6,299 nt of DNA from Thermodesulfovibrionales bacterium (GTDB lineage: Bacteria; Nitrospirota; Thermodesulfovibrionia; Thermodesulfovibrionales; UBA1546). Below are positions 5,404-6,299 of this stretch, in pieces. The position numbers and the translations under genes are program-made. The notes below the pieces were generated by a model. The model had not been told where the DNA came from and made no database searches. It saw nothing but the letters and a program-made list of their open reading frames with translations. The number at the start of each line of letters is the position of its first letter. The first letter of the stretch is position 1. The stretch lies in the NCBI GenBank assembly GCA_919901705.1, contig CAKKPR010000042.1:1765-8063 (forward strand), in the 5' to 3' direction.

Positions 5404-6164
5404 TAAGAATTCCTCTCATATATATACTTCAGCCCTTTTAAAACAAGAAACGGCTCAATATACTCAACCCTCTTAAGAAATGGCGCAACAAGCTCAGCGT
5501 AACCACCTGTTATAACCACCTTGAATCTCTCTCCTGCCATCCCTTCCACCTCTGCTATAATCCTGTCCACAGCGCCTGCCGTCCCATATATAATACCAGA
5601 AAGTATGTTTCCCGTTGTATCTTTTCCCAATGGCGTTAAAGGCCTGGAAAGCTCAATGTCAGGCAGTTGAGAAGCCTCTTTAAAAAGAGCCTTCTCCATA
5701 AGCCCAAGGCCCGGCATTATAGCGCCCCCCTTATATACATTTCCGCTGCCGATAAAATTGATTGTAGTCGCCGTCCCGAAATCTATAACTGCAACAGGAG
5801 CGCCAAAAAGATTACATGCTCCGGCAGAGGCTGCAATCCTGTCTGTCCCGAGTTTCTCAGGCTCATTTATCTGAAAATCAATGCCTGTATTTAACTTATG
5901 GGTCAGTATAAGAGGCTCTTTCCTGCACAGAGTTTTACATGCAGCTTCAAGGGCCTCTGTATGCCCGGGCACCACAGAAGATATTATAACCCCTTCATAC
6001 GTTTTGTCTATATTTTTTTCTTTTATGAAACCATTAATAAGTGCGGCATACTCTGAAGAAGACTTTAAAGGCCGGGTATCCATTTTTTGGATAACAAGGC
6101 CTGCCTCAGTAAAAAAGCCTATGCTTATTGAGGAATTACCGATGTCTATAGCAATAAGGTTCAT
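5403..6164 (-). CDS. coaX: Type III pantothenate kinase
   Basis: The 253-residue protein matches CoaX throughout: phosphate-binding DIGNSSIS at residues 7-14, ISSVVPG (61-67), the catalytic-region GTDRIA at 106-111 with Asp108, the ATP-site motif DFGTATTINFI (128-138), GGAIMPGL (146-153), and the C-terminal VVITGGYA (216-223). Length is normal (about 250-260). CoaX phosphorylates pantothenate in the first step of coenzyme A synthesis; it is an ASKHA-fold enzyme, typically needing a monovalent cation and not inhibited by CoA. ATG at 6164 is chosen because it places DxGN at residue 7 as in the family, although the preceding bases (TTTTTTAAG) give no good Shine-Dalgarno. It is the first gene of the tight four-gene run in this window; its TAA shares one base with the next ATG. 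In many bacteria coaX follows birA; that position is off-window. Confidence 0.96.
   Translation of the reverse strand: MNLIAIDIGNSSISIGFFTEAGLVIQKMDTRPLKSSSEYAALINGFIKEKNIDKTYEGVIISSVVPGHTEALEAACKTLCRKEPLILTHKLNTGIDFQINEPEKLGTDRIAASAGACNLFGAPVAVIDFGTATTINFIGSGNVYKGGAIMPGLGLMEKALFKEASQLPDIELSRPLTPLGKDTTGNILSGIIYGTAGAVDRIIAEVEGMAGERFKVVITGGYAELVAPFLKRVEYIEPFLVLKGLKYIYERNS
5411..5416 (-). promoter_or_regulatory. Ribosome binding site of the galT-like gene
   Basis: The minus strand reads AGAGGA 7 nt before the ATG at 5401-5403. It lies within the final codons of coaX and supports the ATG that overlaps the coaX stop by one base. Confidence 0.7.
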
Positions 6165-6243
6165 CTTAAAAAACAGGCTCAGGTTGAGGTTAAGGTTCCG
6201 AATTCCCCTATCTCAGCCTTAATTTTGTCCTCCTTAATTTTTT
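6165..6243. other. coaX leader with degenerate hexamer run and an orphan Shine-Dalgarno
   Basis: No recognisable protein is encoded here. On the plus strand three degenerate hexamers CAGGTT-GAGGTT-AAGGTT occupy 6180-6197. A perfect AAGGAGG on the minus strand (plus 6229-6235) lies 65 nt from the coaX ATG, too far to serve it, and no ATG, GTG or TTG follows at a normal distance. I see no convincing promoter. Confidence 0.5.
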
Positions 6244-6299
6244 CGGTTCTTTCTCATTTCAAGTGGGTAATTCCCCCTTTCCGCACACAGGCGGATTCG
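6244..6299. repeat. Dispersed direct repeat, copy 2 (56 bp, runs off window)
   Basis: This matches 1193-1248 at 55 of 56 bases in the same orientation, including the small TCCGC/GCGGA hairpin and the ATTCCCCCTTT block that forms the left arm of the MITE-like element. Because it continues to the last base, the match probably extends beyond the window. Like copy 1, it lies just upstream of a minus-strand gene, about 80 nt from the coaX ATG. Confidence 0.93.

Noticed and set aside
5024..5476. 150-aa plus-strand open frame
   Set aside because: Antisense shadow of the galT-like gene start and the coaX end.

Overview
This is ordinary bacterial chromosome of moderate, slightly AT-leaning composition. 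Every convincing gene lies on the minus strand, so transcription runs from high to low coordinates. The gene content is rsmA, a two-zinc GalT-like enzyme, type III pantothenate kinase, UspA, a JAMM protease-like protein, a geranylgeranyl-reductase-family flavoprotein, a TonB-like protein and a small beta-barrel-type protein. Together with dispersed palindromic repeats between operons, this suggests an anaerobic Gram-negative lineage such as Nitrospirota or the former Deltaproteobacteria. That placement is an impression and not a determination; TonB does support a diderm cell.

Layout in transcription order: (1) 6299-6165, leader holding one copy of a dispersed repeat and a short run of degenerate hexamers. 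(2) 6164-3433, a tight four-gene run coaX - galT-like - uspA - JAMM protein, with junctions of 1-bp overlap, 1-bp gap and 4-bp overlap. (3) An 82-bp gap with a consensus -10 box, then 3350-1462, a flavoprotein gene whose stop overlaps the TTG start of a TonB-family gene. (4) 1461-1141, a 321-bp non-coding stretch filled by a nested inverted-repeat (MITE-like) element whose left 56 bp match the repeat at the window end. (5) 1140-925, a 71-aa DUF3553-like protein preceded by an extended -10 box. (6) A 175-bp gap with a 78-bp palindromic repeat of two hairpins. (7) 749-1, rsmA, cut by the window edge near its 3' end.

Functionally this is mostly housekeeping: CoA synthesis, sugar-nucleotide metabolism, stress response and rRNA dimethylation. 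The less standard parts are the JAMM protein with a long loop in its metal motif, the pairing of an isoprenoid-reductase-type flavoprotein with a TonB-like protein without visible ExbB/ExbD, and two genes with a TATAAT box exactly 5 nt before ATG and no Shine-Dalgarno, as expected for leaderless mRNAs. I see no RNA genes, CRISPR array, transposase or clear new defence-type system.
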